A DNA stretch of 64,000 bases from an uncultured Eubacterium sp. (GTDB taxonomy: Bacteria > Bacillota > Clostridia > Lachnospirales > Lachnospiraceae): NCBI GenBank assembly GCA_910586225.1, contig CAJUIL010000013.1:28577-92576 (forward strand), written 5' to 3'. Made by a program: the position numbers and the translations under genes. The notes beneath the pieces were generated by a model that had not been told where the DNA came from, did no database searches, and was given only the letters and a program-made list of their open reading frames with translations. Each line of letters starts with the position of its first letter. The stretch's first letter is position 1. Positions 43,162 to 52,325 of this stretch are shown here, one piece after another.

Positions 43162-44280
43162 TTACCTCCACCAAATTACGTCAATATTTTTAACCAGCGG
43201 CGTCAAGGCCCGCAGCAGCGCGTCCATCCCGCTCCGATTTTTCGCGTGTGCGTCCGTAATTACAACAGCCGCGTCATATACCGCAAGATCATACAAAAAC
43301 GTCCGCCTGTGCGCATCATAAATACCCGGCAGCTCATAGCGGATATGCAGCGGATATGCATCCTCCGCGAATACCGCGATCGGACTCCTCGTCGTCGCAT
43401 GAAACCTGACATCCGCCCCGCAGCCTTCCATCTGCTCCGCAGCAAAAAGCGCCGGATACATAAACTCCTCCGTGCCAAGCACAAGGACCTTCGCTTCTGG
43501 CTTTTGATCCAGACACTTTTCCAACTCCTTCCACAGCCTTATACACGCCTGCTTATATGTATCCGCCTGCACAAGCCTTCTGGCATCCAGCCATCCGCCG
43601 ATCTCCCATTCCCGTGCCTTCGGCTCATTGCCGCAGCCTGTATGCTCCGCTGTCTCTTTATCTATGTACCTGCCCGCTCTGCTGTAGCCTTGTACCGCTT
43701 GCGTATAACCACTATGGTCGGTTTTCACAAGATAAAAAACCCCGATCCCTTTCTCGTTATACAGCTGCAGCGCCTGTGCATCCATCCCGTTTAGCAATGA
43801 CGCCACAAAGTACTCTCTCTGCTGTGGATATGCCTGCTCCAGCACCCGGATCAGGTTGCAGATCGTATTCCCGGTCGTCACCTCATCCTCCGCAAAAACC
43901 ACCTGGTCTATTTCCGGCAGGATGCGGTCCAGGTCATTTTTTACAAGGCGCTGCTGCGTGGCATGGCTGTGCTCTTCTGAAAAATACAAATACTCCACGC
44001 CCGGAATCGTCTCACGGGTCGTCTGGATATACCTGCATCCTCGTTCCAACGCTACCGCCGCGCCTATCGCCGTAGCCGTCTCTGCAAAGCCGATCACAAG
44101 CGTCCGTTCTCCCTCACAGCAGCCCGGCAGCCTGCCCGCCAGTGCCCGAAACATGGCAAGCGCCTGCCCCGGCTTCACCGGAATATGCTTGCCCTGCAAA
44201 CGGTTGACGACGAGATACTCTCTCTTTTGATTGCTTTCCCTTTTTGCGATCCTGAAAAGATCCGCGTTTTGATAATCCAT
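43162..44280 (-). CDS. phosphoribosyltransferase of the Ter module (PRTase_2/TRSP)
   Basis: This 372-residue protein has an N-terminal PRTase domain (TLVIGFAETATAIGAAVA; PRPP motif VVFAEDEVTTGNTICNLI). The C-terminal TRSP domain begins near residue 250 (KVLVLGTEEFMYPALFAAEQ, then PGIYDAHRRTFLYDL). Such two-domain PRTases belong to the Ter biosynthetic module and are expected to join a base to PRPP. GGAG precedes the ATG. First gene of a two-gene operon with the StiP-type gene. Confidence 0.85.
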   Translation of the reverse strand: MDYQNADLFRIAKRESNQKREYLVVNRLQGKHIPVKPGQALAMFRALAGRLPGCCEGERTLVIGFAETATAIGAAVALERGCRYIQTTRETIPGVEYLYFSEEHSHATQQRLVKNDLDRILPEIDQVVFAEDEVTTGNTICNLIRVLEQAYPQQREYFVASLLNGMDAQALQLYNEKGIGVFYLVKTDHSGYTQAVQGYSRAGRYIDKETAEHTGCGNEPKAREWEIGGWLDARRLVQADTYKQACIRLWKELEKCLDQKPEAKVLVLGTEEFMYPALFAAEQMEGCGADVRFHATTRSPIAVFAEDAYPLHIRYELPGIYDAHRRTFLYDLAVYDAAVVITDAHAKNRSGMDALLRALTPLVKNIDVIWWR

Positions 44281-44318
44281 GCTCTGCTCCGTTTCTTTTT
44301 TACTGTCCTAAAAAACAT

Positions 44319-44348
44319 TTGACACGCGCCCCTTTTTTGATTTAACAT
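44319..44348 (+). promoter_or_regulatory. promoter of the aminotransferase gene
   Basis: TTGACA (44319-44324) and TAACAT (44343-44348), 18-base spacer, 40 bases upstream of the start at 44388. Confidence 0.6.
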
Positions 44349-44387
44349 AAAATGCAACATAACAAATTTTACAAAGGAGCATTGATC

Positions 44388-45578
44388 ATGTCAAATTTAA
44401 ATGAAAAAATGGTTGCTCTCGGTACACAGCGTTCTGTTATCCGTGAGCTGTTTGAATTTGGAAAAATGCGCGCTGCCGAAATCGGCGCGGAAAATGTATT
44501 CGATTTTTCCATTGGTAATCCGAGCGTCCCGGCCCCGGCCTGCGTCAATGAAACCGCCCAAAAAATCCTGTCAGAAATGGATCCAGTCCTTCTGCACGGA
44601 TATACGAGCGCACAGGGAGATGCAGGCGTTCGCGCTATGCTGGCCACATCTGTCAATCAGCGTTTTGGCACTGATTACAAGGCTGACCACTTTTATATGT
44701 CCGTAGGCGCTGCCGCCGCCTTATGCTGCTGCCTGCACGGACTTTGCAACGCCGGTGATGAGGTCGTTATTTTTGCCCCGTATTTTCCGGAATACATCGT
44801 ATTCGCAGAAGGCGCAGGCGCAAAGCCTGTCATTGTACCTGCGGATACCGAAGCGTTCCAGATTGATTTTGACGCTTTTTCCAAGGCGCTTACCCCGTCC
44901 ACAAAAGCCGTAATCATCAACTCTCCGAACAACCCTTCAGGCGCCGTATACTCTAGTGAGACGGTAAGACGGCTGGCGGATATTTTACAGGAACGCTCCA
45001 AAGCATACGGCCATCCGATCTACCTGATCTCTGACGAGCCTTACCGTGAAATCGTATTTTCCGGCACGAAAGTACCATTTCTTCCGGACTATTATGCCAA
45101 CACACTCATCAGCTATTCCTGGTCAAAATCACTGTCTCTGCCAGGAGAACGTATGGGCTATGTCCTCGTGCCGCCTTGTGTGGACGACTGGGCACAGGTT
45201 TACGCGGCGGTTGCCGGAGCCGGGCGGTGTCTTGGCTATGTAAACGCACCAAGCCTGTTCCAGCGGGTATGCGCAGCCTGCGCAGATGAAACTTCGGATA
45301 TTTCCGTTTATGAGACAAATAAAAACCTGCTGCTCGGCAGCCTTAGGGATATGGGCTACCATGTCACAGAGCCAGGCGGCACCTTTTATATGTTCCCGCG
45401 CTCCTTGGAAGCAGACGACGTTGCCTTCGCAGAACGCGCCAAAGCGCATAACCTGCTGATCGTGCCTGGCTGCGGCTTCGGCTGTCCGGGTCACGTACGT
45501 ATCTCCTACTGCGTGCCGACCGAACGGATCGAACGCTCGCTCCCTGCCTTTGAAGCGCTTGCAAAAGAATACTTCTAA
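44388..45578 (+). CDS. PLP-dependent class I aminotransferase
   Basis: 396 residues from ATG 44388, preceded by AAAGGAGC. Fold-type I features are NSPNNPSGAVYS, the PLP contact ISDEPYREIVF, and the Schiff-base lysine in SYSWSKSLSLPGERMG. It is like aspartate-type aminotransferases in general; the substrate cannot be read. The gene is divergent from the PRTase operon with a 107-base intergenic region. I see no proof that it belongs to the Ter module. Confidence 0.88.
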   Translation: MSNLNEKMVALGTQRSVIRELFEFGKMRAAEIGAENVFDFSIGNPSVPAPACVNETAQKILSEMDPVLLHGYTSAQGDAGVRAMLATSVNQRFGTDYKADHFYMSVGAAAALCCCLHGLCNAGDEVVIFAPYFPEYIVFAEGAGAKPVIVPADTEAFQIDFDAFSKALTPSTKAVIINSPNNPSGAVYSSETVRRLADILQERSKAYGHPIYLISDEPYREIVFSGTKVPFLPDYYANTLISYSWSKSLSLPGERMGYVLVPPCVDDWAQVYAAVAGAGRCLGYVNAPSLFQRVCAACADETSDISVYETNKNLLLGSLRDMGYHVTEPGGTFYMFPRSLEADDVAFAERAKAHNLLIVPGCGFGCPGHVRISYCVPTERIERSLPAFEALAKEYF

Positions 45579-45603
45579 CATATAGTCATTCTAAATATAA
45601 TAA

Positions 45604-45645
45604 GGAACTGCCGCAAAATAAACAAGTTATTTTACGGGCAGTTCC
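45604..45645. terminator. long hairpin between convergent aminotransferase and pta genes
   Basis: GGAACTGCC (45604-45612) pairs with GGCAGTTCC (45637-45645), and an inner AT-rich stem (AAAATAA/TTATTTT) extends it. The T-tract is not immediate on the plus strand. It lies between two convergent genes, so it probably ends both transcripts. Confidence 0.6.
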
Positions 45646-45675
45646 TATATCTGACCTGCTTTTTTAAGCCGCCTG

Positions 45676-46662
45676 TTAATCCGCAAGCGCTGCCGTAATA
45701 ATTGCCATCGAATAAACCTCAGCAGCGTTGCACCCTCTGGAAAGGTCGTTGATCGGCGCGTTCAGCCCAAGCAGGATCGGCCCATAGGCTTCAAAGTGTC
45801 CCAAGCGCTGCGCGATCTTATAACCGATATTTCCAGCTCCAATATCCGGGAAAATAAAAGTGTTGCAATGTCCGGCAATTTCCGAATCCGGACACTTTGT
45901 ACGCGCTACGCGTACCGATACCGCAGCATCAAACTGCAGCTCGCCTTCGATTGGCAGATCCGGATATTTTTCCTTCGCTTTGTGCGCCGCATTGCGCATC
46001 TTGTCCACATCCTCGCCCTCTCCAGAGCCAAAAGTTGAATAGCTCAAAAACGCAACTTGCGGATCAATGCCAAAAATTTTCGCACATTTTGCCGTTTCAC
46101 CCGCGATCTCCACAAGCTGGTCCTCATTCGGCTTAATATTAATCGCGCAGTCGCCCATCGCCAGCACTTCGTTGCCGCCCGTTGCAGAAGGACGCACAAG
46201 GATAAAGCATGATGATACGATACTGTTGCCCGGTTTTGTCTTGATCAGCTGCAGCGCCGGACGCACAGTATCCGCCGTAGAATACGTAGCGCCGCCAAGC
46301 AGGGCATCCGCCAGCCCCATCTTAACGAGCATCGCGCCAAAATAATTCGTCTGCTCCAATGTCTTTCTCGCCTGCTCCGGCGTTACTCCTTTTGACTTTC
46401 TAAGCTCGCAGAACATATCCACCATCGCGTCCATATCCGCATACGTTTTCGGGTCAATGATCTCCGCACCCCGGATATTATAACCGCTGTCCTCCGCTGC
46501 CGCAATGATCTCCTCTTCGTCCCCGACCAAAATCGGATGCAGGAAATAACTCGCTAACAATCTGGAAGCAGCCTCCAGAATACGCGGATCATCTCCCTCC
46601 GTAAAAACAATTTTTTTTGGATTCTTTTTTAAGATGTTGATCATCTGTCCAAAACCAAACAT
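45676..46662 (-). CDS. pta: phosphate acetyltransferase
   Basis: This 328-residue short-form Pta converts acetyl-CoA and phosphate to acetyl phosphate. Diagnostic segments are KIVFTEGDDPRILEAASRL, LLGGATYSTADTVRPALQ, AFLSYSTFGSGEGEDVDKM, and PDIGAGNIGYKIAQRLG. AGGAGG precedes the ATG. The acetate kinase gene that usually follows is not here; the gene ends against a convergent neighbour. Confidence 0.95.
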   Translation of the reverse strand: MFGFGQMINILKKNPKKIVFTEGDDPRILEAASRLLASYFLHPILVGDEEEIIAAAEDSGYNIRGAEIIDPKTYADMDAMVDMFCELRKSKGVTPEQARKTLEQTNYFGAMLVKMGLADALLGGATYSTADTVRPALQLIKTKPGNSIVSSCFILVRPSATGGNEVLAMGDCAINIKPNEDQLVEIAGETAKCAKIFGIDPQVAFLSYSTFGSGEGEDVDKMRNAAHKAKEKYPDLPIEGELQFDAAVSVRVARTKCPDSEIAGHCNTFIFPDIGAGNIGYKIAQRLGHFEAYGPILLGLNAPINDLSRGCNAAEVYSMAIITAALAD

Positions 46663-46748
46663 AAAAATTTCCTCCTGATTTCAATTAATCTGTTTCATCA
46701 CGAATACATTATCTTCCATTTCTATTAAAACACTATCCAAATCAGAAA

Positions 46749-48557
46749 TCAATCCTTATTTTGGAATGTACCTGATTCAAGACAAAAGTAGTAATTCCCC
46801 GCTCTCAACTCTCCCTTCCATACGTCTCCGCGTTTTTGTTCCAGACCGATATTCTCATCCGCCAGCTTCCATTCTCCGCTCAGCCCAAGGCGCATCGCTG
46901 TCTTTTTGATCTGCAGACGGCTCTGTGCACTGGAAAAGAAATCGTAACGGTACCCGTTATCTGCCGCTTCCCCCTCTGCCGCAATATCCTTTACACCAGG
47001 CTGCCGCTTCTGCGTCCGCGCGGATACCCGTACCGTCTGCTTTGATGGAATCGTAACCGTCATCAGCGCATATACGACCCTCGTTTCTCCAAACAGCCGT
47101 TCAAACACCTCCGCCAGCTCTGTACTCTGGTACCGCTGCAGCAGGGTATGATAAAAATCTTCTTCCTCACTGATCATCGTCAGCGCTCGAAACGCTGCGT
47201 CCGCATTCATATATTCCGGCAAAGCGTCCGCGTACATCCCATTCTCATGATCCTGCTGCAGCTTTCTCGTAGCTTCATTGCCGCACAATCGCAGCGCGTC
47301 CGCATAAGACATAGACCACATTTCCATTTCGCATTGCATCCCCTCGGCGCGTTCTACACAATCCAAGTTTGTATAATATCCAAGCTCCGGTTCTGCGTCT
47401 GAATCTCCAACGATAAGCAGCATCCTCTTTTTCTGCTCCTGCGGAAAGAAAAAACAAAAACTTTTCGTGCCGTCGTCTGTTTCAAACGAATGGTCAAAGC
47501 CGTACGTAAGCACCTGCGCGTTTTCACTCTCTACCGTAACGCCAACGACTCCGGACTGTGCTGCCCCTTCCTGCATCTGGAAGTCTGAAAACGTATACAC
47601 ACGTACTTCCTGGCTCCAATCTGCTTCCTTCGCCAATGCCTGCTCCTGATAATCCGTCTGCCCATCAAAAATACGCACATAATCTTCCATGGAAATTTCC
47701 ACAGGAGTTTCTATAGGAGCTTCCATCAAAGCTTCGATATCCTGTCCATCGGTCCCGCAAAGCGCGCGGATGCTTTCCCCGATGCCATACGACACGCCCG
47801 TCTGCTCAATCCCCTGTACGTTAAGGATACCGCCCTCTAAGGAAAGCGCCTGGTTTAGCGTCGTTACAAATGGATAAACGAGCTGCAGCGTTTTTTCTTT
47901 TTGGGACATATTTTTGATCCGGTATACATCCGCTACCTCCAGCAGCGGCCAACTATCGTTTCCTTCGCCTTCGGTAACGATCGTCCCCTTCAGGCTGCGG
48001 CTTACTTTCAGCTTTTGTGTATCTCCTGTCGCTGTCAGCGGAAAAACCGGGCCTTCCAAAACCTTCTCCTGTGCTTCCTGCTTCCGGTCTGCCTGTTTCT
48101 GCCCGCTTGTACCGCCGCTGAACTGCTGCGCGCCTTCTGCCATGCTGCCGCTTTCTTCTGCTGACTTCGCATCATCCACTGCCACATCCTGATCCTCTCG
48201 TACTGCTTCTTCTGAAAAACCCCCGTCCATGCTGCCGCTGACAGAAATGCTTTCTGATTTGTCAGATTGAAAATAGCTGCTTACCATATAGCCCGCACCG
48301 CCAAATACCATGCACAGGCACGCCGCCACTGGGAGGTATTTTAAGTAACCGCTGATCCTTCCCGCCCAAACCGCCTTTTTTCTTTTTGGCGTATGCAAGT
48401 TCTCCGAAGCCTGTCCTTTCAGGCTGGATTGTGCCGCAGCTTTTTCGGATCGTTTGATCTTTTGGTATTCCTCTGTGGACTGCTCCGCCTCTGCCACCAT
48501 CTCATCCGGAAGCTGCCCAATCGCTTCAAACAGTCGTTCCCCTGCATTGCTCGTCAT
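46749..48557 (-). CDS. membrane-bound anti-sigma-factor-like protein
   Basis: This 602-residue protein has a cytoplasmic N-terminus of about 70 residues, rich in Glu and Lys. One membrane helix covers about 73-92 (YLPVAACLCMVFGGAGYM). The rest is a large extracytoplasmic domain beginning with an acidic Ser/Glu/Gln-rich linker. The start overlaps the stop of the ECF sigma gene (ATGA), the classic arrangement for sigma/anti-sigma pairs. The outer domain has no family I recognise. By position it should hold the sigma factor until a surface signal arrives. Confidence 0.65.
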   Translation of the reverse strand: MTSNAGERLFEAIGQLPDEMVAEAEQSTEEYQKIKRSEKAAAQSSLKGQASENLHTPKRKKAVWAGRISGYLKYLPVAACLCMVFGGAGYMVSSYFQSDKSESISVSGSMDGGFSEEAVREDQDVAVDDAKSAEESGSMAEGAQQFSGGTSGQKQADRKQEAQEKVLEGPVFPLTATGDTQKLKVSRSLKGTIVTEGEGNDSWPLLEVADVYRIKNMSQKEKTLQLVYPFVTTLNQALSLEGGILNVQGIEQTGVSYGIGESIRALCGTDGQDIEALMEAPIETPVEISMEDYVRIFDGQTDYQEQALAKEADWSQEVRVYTFSDFQMQEGAAQSGVVGVTVESENAQVLTYGFDHSFETDDGTKSFCFFFPQEQKKRMLLIVGDSDAEPELGYYTNLDCVERAEGMQCEMEMWSMSYADALRLCGNEATRKLQQDHENGMYADALPEYMNADAAFRALTMISEEEDFYHTLLQRYQSTELAEVFERLFGETRVVYALMTVTIPSKQTVRVSARTQKRQPGVKDIAAEGEAADNGYRYDFFSSAQSRLQIKKTAMRLGLSGEWKLADENIGLEQKRGDVWKGELRAGNYYFCLESGTFQNKD

Positions 48558-49114
48558 ACTGCTATCCCTTCCTTCTCCAAAAAAGCTTTTAACTTATTTC
48601 TGCTGCGCATCAGGGAGGATTTTACCTTGCTTTCACTCATCCCATAATGCTGCGCAATCTGTGAAACACTGTCCGCGTACCAGTATCTACGCACAAATAT
48701 GATCCTGGCATCCTTAGAAAGTCCTGTCAAAAACTGCGTAACCGCATCCGTGATTACGATCGTGTCCGTCCGGGACTCTTCTGTGCCTGCATCAGCAATA
48801 CATTCCGCAAGCTCCTCATAGATCACATCCACGCTTCCGCCTCCCCTCTTAGATGCCCGCGTCCTCCGGTAGCGGTCCAAGGACAGGTTTCTTGTAATCC
48901 TTCCCAAAAATGCCTGAAAAAAATCCGGCCGCTGCGGAGGGATCACCGTCCATGCTTTAAACCACGTATCATTGACGCATTCCTTGGAATCCTCCTCATT
49001 TTTCAGTATGTTATGCGCAATGCGGTAGCAGTAAGGACCATATTTCTGATTGGTCTGCCTGACCGCATCCTCGTCGCGCCTCCAGTATAACTCAATAATC
49101 CTTTCATCCTCCAT
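48554..49114 (-). CDS. ECF-type RNA polymerase sigma factor
   Basis: About 186 residues from ATG 49114, which has AAGGGAG six bases upstream; the frame continues upstream without a credible start. Region 2 is visible as YRIAHNILKNEEDSKECVNDTW. Region 4 reads ARIIFVRRYWYADSVSQIAQ followed by the HTH GMSESKVKSSLMRSRNKLK. It is co-transcribed with the anti-sigma-like gene. A pair of direct repeats (49128-49140, 49164-49176) lies just upstream and may be part of its control region. Confidence 0.88.
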   Translation of the reverse strand: MEDERIIELYWRRDEDAVRQTNQKYGPYCYRIAHNILKNEEDSKECVNDTWFKAWTVIPPQRPDFFQAFLGRITRNLSLDRYRRTRASKRGGGSVDVIYEELAECIADAGTEESRTDTIVITDAVTQFLTGLSKDARIIFVRRYWYADSVSQIAQHYGMSESKVKSSLMRSRNKLKAFLEKEGIAV

Positions 49115-49127
49115 GAAACTCTCCCTT

Positions 49128-49176
49128 ATCCTGTCCGAACCATCCGGATACCAATTTGACCGCATCCTGTCTGAAC
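49128..49176. repeat. direct repeats upstream of the ECF sigma gene
   Basis: ATCCTGTCCGAAC (49128-49140) and ATCCTGTCTGAAC (49164-49176) are repeated in the same direction with a 36-base period and one mismatch. They lie 14 to 62 bases upstream of the sigma start, where a regulator or sigma-dependent promoter would be. Confidence 0.45.
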
Positions 49177-49342
49177 TGTTTTGATATCCTTGCTTATCCT
49201 GACGCAAAATACGACTGTCAGGTTGCGCTGTCCTCCAAAAATAAAAGCCTCTGTCTGCCCGTCATGCGATGACGTACGGCCCAGAAGCTTTCTCCTTTTT
49301 TGCATTTTCTTTTTGATCTGCCGGCTTTACCCAGCCGCGCCG

Positions 49343-49981
49343 CTACATTCCAAGCGCTTCCATGAGCATTTCCACCGTAGCGTCATCTGCGAGCATGACG
49401 ACACTGCCGATATCATGCGCTTTCTCTCCGTCCTCCTTTAGCAGCTGAAAGCTTGTTTCCACCCAGATCGCCTGTTCCGCGGACGGCAGCTGCCCTGGCA
49501 GCCCATTTTGGAAGGAAATGCACGCTCTATCAAGCACGAGTAAATATGGAGACATATAGATCCGCATCCCGGTATACTTTCCAACCGCTTTCATATACGC
49601 CGCTGACAATATATTCGCAAACTCCGTAAGCGCGGAAAACACCACCTCGTCCGTATACATCTGCGTGCCTTCACAACGCCTGCCAGTCATTTGTTCCACC
49701 ACATCATATAAAAACAAGCGGTCCAAAATAAACAGCACGCTTCCGTTCATCGGCTGTGCAAACCGCATCCAGATCCCCACCTGGTCCTGCCCGATATGCC
49801 CAAGCAAAAGCTGCTCAGATACCTCCTCCACCGGAACCACCTTTGGCGACTTCAGCTCCACACGGACTCCAAGAAGCTTTCCGATCGTAATACTCGCCAT
49901 ACCAACGCCGACATTACCAAGCTCGTACAGGGCGTCCTGCACATCCTCATCCAGCCTTCCATCTTGGTCATACAGCTTCAT
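49343..49981 (-). CDS. CheC-like phosphatase
   Basis: About 212 residues from ATG 49981, preceded by AAAAAGGAG. Two CheC-type phosphatase helices are intact: ELGNVGVGMASI and LTEFANILSAAYMKAVG (each ExxN). CheC dephosphorylates CheY-P or similar receivers. It follows a free-standing receiver by 13 bases, which is its probable substrate. No cheA, mcp or flagellar gene is in the window. Confidence 0.85.
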   Translation of the reverse strand: MKLYDQDGRLDEDVQDALYELGNVGVGMASITIGKLLGVRVELKSPKVVPVEEVSEQLLLGHIGQDQVGIWMRFAQPMNGSVLFILDRLFLYDVVEQMTGRRCEGTQMYTDEVVFSALTEFANILSAAYMKAVGKYTGMRIYMSPYLLVLDRACISFQNGLPGQLPSAEQAIWVETSFQLLKEDGEKAHDIGSVVMLADDATVEMLMEALGM

Positions 49982-49994
49982 ACGCCACTCCTTT

Positions 49995-50360
49995 TTAAAC
50001 GCCGAGCGCCTTGTTGACGATCTCAATAAACTGCTTTTCGTCAAAAGGCTTTATGATAAAGTCCTTTGCCCCCGCCTTTAGGGCATCCATAATGATCAAC
50101 TCCTGCCCGATCGCCGAATTCATTACGATCGACGCCTTTGGGTTGACCTCCAACAGCTTTTTTAACAGTGTCAGATCTGTATTATCCGGGAGCGTAATAT
50201 CAAGCAGCGTCAGATCCGGACTCCTTTCCTGAAATAATGCCAATGCATCCGCTGCTGTCGCCGCCTCAATAATATTGTTGTATCCTCCGTTTTGCAGCGC
50301 CTTTTTCGTGATCACTCTGGCAAATTTCGCATCATCCACCACAAGAATCAGTTTTTCCAT
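49995..50360 (-). CDS. single-domain response regulator (CheY-like)
   Basis: 121 residues from ATG 50360, which follows GGGAGGA. A bare receiver: LVVDDAKFARV, phosphoacceptor in LTLLDITLPDNT, switch residues MNSAIG, and KDFIIKPFDEKQF. No output domain. It lies between the EAL gene and the CheC gene on the same strand, forming a three-gene signalling group. Confidence 0.9.
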   Translation of the reverse strand: MEKLILVVDDAKFARVITKKALQNGGYNNIIEAATAADALALFQERSPDLTLLDITLPDNTDLTLLKKLLEVNPKASIVMNSAIGQELIIMDALKAGAKDFIIKPFDEKQFIEIVNKALGV

Positions 50361-50398
50361 AATATATCCTCCCATTTTTCTCACTATACGCCTGCTTC

Positions 50399-52162
50399 CT
50401 ACCTGCGCTCCTTGATCTCTATTGGCTTCTCCTCCAGACACCGCTCATATTCAGATACTGGCATTGGACGGTAAAAATAAAATCCCTGCGCGTTGCGGCA
50501 GCCGATCGACAGCAAAAACTCCGCCTGCTCGATGTTCTCCACGCCTTCTACAATCACCTCCAGCCCAAGCCGGTTTGCCATCTCCACGATCGAATGCAAG
50601 ATCACATTCCCCCGCTTATCGTCCTGAGATGGCGGCAAGAATTTTAAATCTATCTTTAATATATCAACTGGAATCTCCCGCAACGAATTAAGAGAAGAAT
50701 AACCGCTGCCAAAATCATCCATCAGCACACGAAAATGATTTTCCTGCATCCGTTTTGCCAGATTATACAGCTGCATATTGTCCGAGACAAACGCGCTTTC
50801 TGTCAGCTCAAACGCGATCAAATCATGCGGCACCTCATACTCGGCTACACAGTCCTTGATCTGATCTAGTAAATTTGGATTATATAAATCGGTTCTGGAT
50901 ACATTAACAGAAACCGGATATACCTTCTTTCCCTCGTCAAGCCATTTGCGAATAAGCTGGCAGGTCGCACGCAGCACAAAATAATCCAGTTCTGTAATAA
51001 ATCCGTTCTTTTCAAATACCGGGATAAATTCCCCTGGCGAGATAATCCCTTGTGACGGATGGATCCAACGTACAAGCGCCTCTGAGCCGATGATCCTGCC
51101 CGTATCCATCTCGCACTTCGGCTGCAGATAGACCTGAAACTGGTTTGTTTCCAGTGCTTTTTTCATTTCTGATACGATGATCTGCTCCGCGATCTCCTTC
51201 TTGCGTATGACATTATCATAATACGCAATGTGATTCCGGTAGCTGTTTTTTACAGTCCGCTGCGCAGAAGCCGCACGGTCCATCAGCGTAGAAACTGGAA
51301 TATGCTCGCTGCGGTCCTCCTCGCACGTAATATATACTCCAAAAGACATGATCATATCAAATTTGAGCGGATACGCACGCAGCGAATTTTGAATAAAGTC
51401 CATCAACTCCTGAACATCACTAGCATCCGCCGGCATACATACGCAAAACATATCCGATGAAATACGGCAATAAGTACTGATCTCCAAGATCGGCCCCGCC
51501 CATTCCTGGATCTTTACACCGATATAGCGCAGGACATTATCGCCCTCCTTCGTACCATACATCTGATTGATCATCCGGAACTTGTCAATATCCATGCGAA
51601 TGATCGCGTAGCTCAGATCTTTATGCGCTTGGATCATCTGATCCGTCATCTGCATAAAGCTGTCCAGATTCGGCATATGCGTCAGCGGGTCCTTGGCTAA
51701 TAAAAATTTCAGCTTTTGGAGCGTTTCCATTTCCTGCTCCGCATTCGTAAACGTAATGAGCACACGCTCTTTTTCCCCTTGTTCATCCGCATAACAAGTA
51801 AGGCTGACACGGAACCATTCGTAAACATGGGCCTTCACATAAAATCTCGCGTCCATGCTCCGGCTCTCCCCTGCCTTTAGCTTGGAAAAGTCAAAGAAAG
51901 CCTCAACTGCCTCAACATCATCCTGCAAAACTACCCGTCTGTAGTTTTTTTCATCATTGTTTTTTCTGTCATTCTGCCAGTCTCCGTATACGTGCTTAAG
52001 CTGCGCCGGGTCAATAAAGCAATACTTTGTCTTAAAATTATATTCTACGATAAAAGAATGCGTATGCTCCAGTATTCTGCTGTCCCGAAGCATATCCGCC
52101 TCATTCCAGCGCTCCTGCCTGCGTGACAGCACATTTTCAGGACTTTCCTGACCATTACTCAT
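50399..52162 (-). CDS. cyclic-di-GMP phosphodiesterase, degenerate GGDEF plus EAL
   Basis: This protein has 587 residues. Residues 1-150 resemble a PAS-like sensor (HTHSFIVEYNFKTKYCFID). Residues 155-315 are a GGDEF fold whose active site reads YCRISSDMFCV instead of GGDEF, so it should not make c-di-GMP. Residues 325-580 are EAL: SEALVRW, VNVSRTDL, FELTESAF, DDFGSGYSS, KIDLKF, VIVEGVEN, and QGFYFYRPM. The metal and catalytic residues are present, so c-di-GMP hydrolysis is likely. No membrane helix is visible. GAGGAGG precedes the ATG, and two promoters lie upstream. Confidence 0.9.
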   Translation of the reverse strand: MSNGQESPENVLSRRQERWNEADMLRDSRILEHTHSFIVEYNFKTKYCFIDPAQLKHVYGDWQNDRKNNDEKNYRRVVLQDDVEAVEAFFDFSKLKAGESRSMDARFYVKAHVYEWFRVSLTCYADEQGEKERVLITFTNAEQEMETLQKLKFLLAKDPLTHMPNLDSFMQMTDQMIQAHKDLSYAIIRMDIDKFRMINQMYGTKEGDNVLRYIGVKIQEWAGPILEISTYCRISSDMFCVCMPADASDVQELMDFIQNSLRAYPLKFDMIMSFGVYITCEEDRSEHIPVSTLMDRAASAQRTVKNSYRNHIAYYDNVIRKKEIAEQIIVSEMKKALETNQFQVYLQPKCEMDTGRIIGSEALVRWIHPSQGIISPGEFIPVFEKNGFITELDYFVLRATCQLIRKWLDEGKKVYPVSVNVSRTDLYNPNLLDQIKDCVAEYEVPHDLIAFELTESAFVSDNMQLYNLAKRMQENHFRVLMDDFGSGYSSLNSLREIPVDILKIDLKFLPPSQDDKRGNVILHSIVEMANRLGLEVIVEGVENIEQAEFLLSIGCRNAQGFYFYRPMPVSEYERCLEEKPIEIKERR

Positions 52163-52206
52163 GCTTGTCCTCCTCGTACTTTTTCCAAATGTATATGCTT
52201 GCTGCC

Positions 52207-52235
52207 ATTATGCAAAATATCCGCTGCATCTGCAA
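52207..52235 (-). promoter_or_regulatory. proximal promoter of the EAL operon
   Basis: TTGCAG (52235-52230), 17-base spacer, CATAAT (52212-52207) on the minus strand. Confidence 0.5.
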
Positions 52236-52269
52236 AAAATAGACTTTTTTTAGTCATAACATATAACAA

Positions 52270-52298
52270 ATTTTAGCACCAGCGGAAAGCAATGTCAA
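52270..52298 (-). promoter_or_regulatory. distal promoter of the EAL operon
   Basis: A perfect TTGACA (52298-52293), 17-base spacer, TAAAAT (52275-52270) on the minus strand. Confidence 0.65.
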
Positions 52299-52325
52299 TA
52301 AAACAGAGGTTTTTTCTTTCCTATT

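Noticed and set aside
44388..45578. Aminotransferase as a member of the Ter biosynthetic module.
   Set aside because: It has its own promoter and is divergent from the module; sequence gives no specific link.
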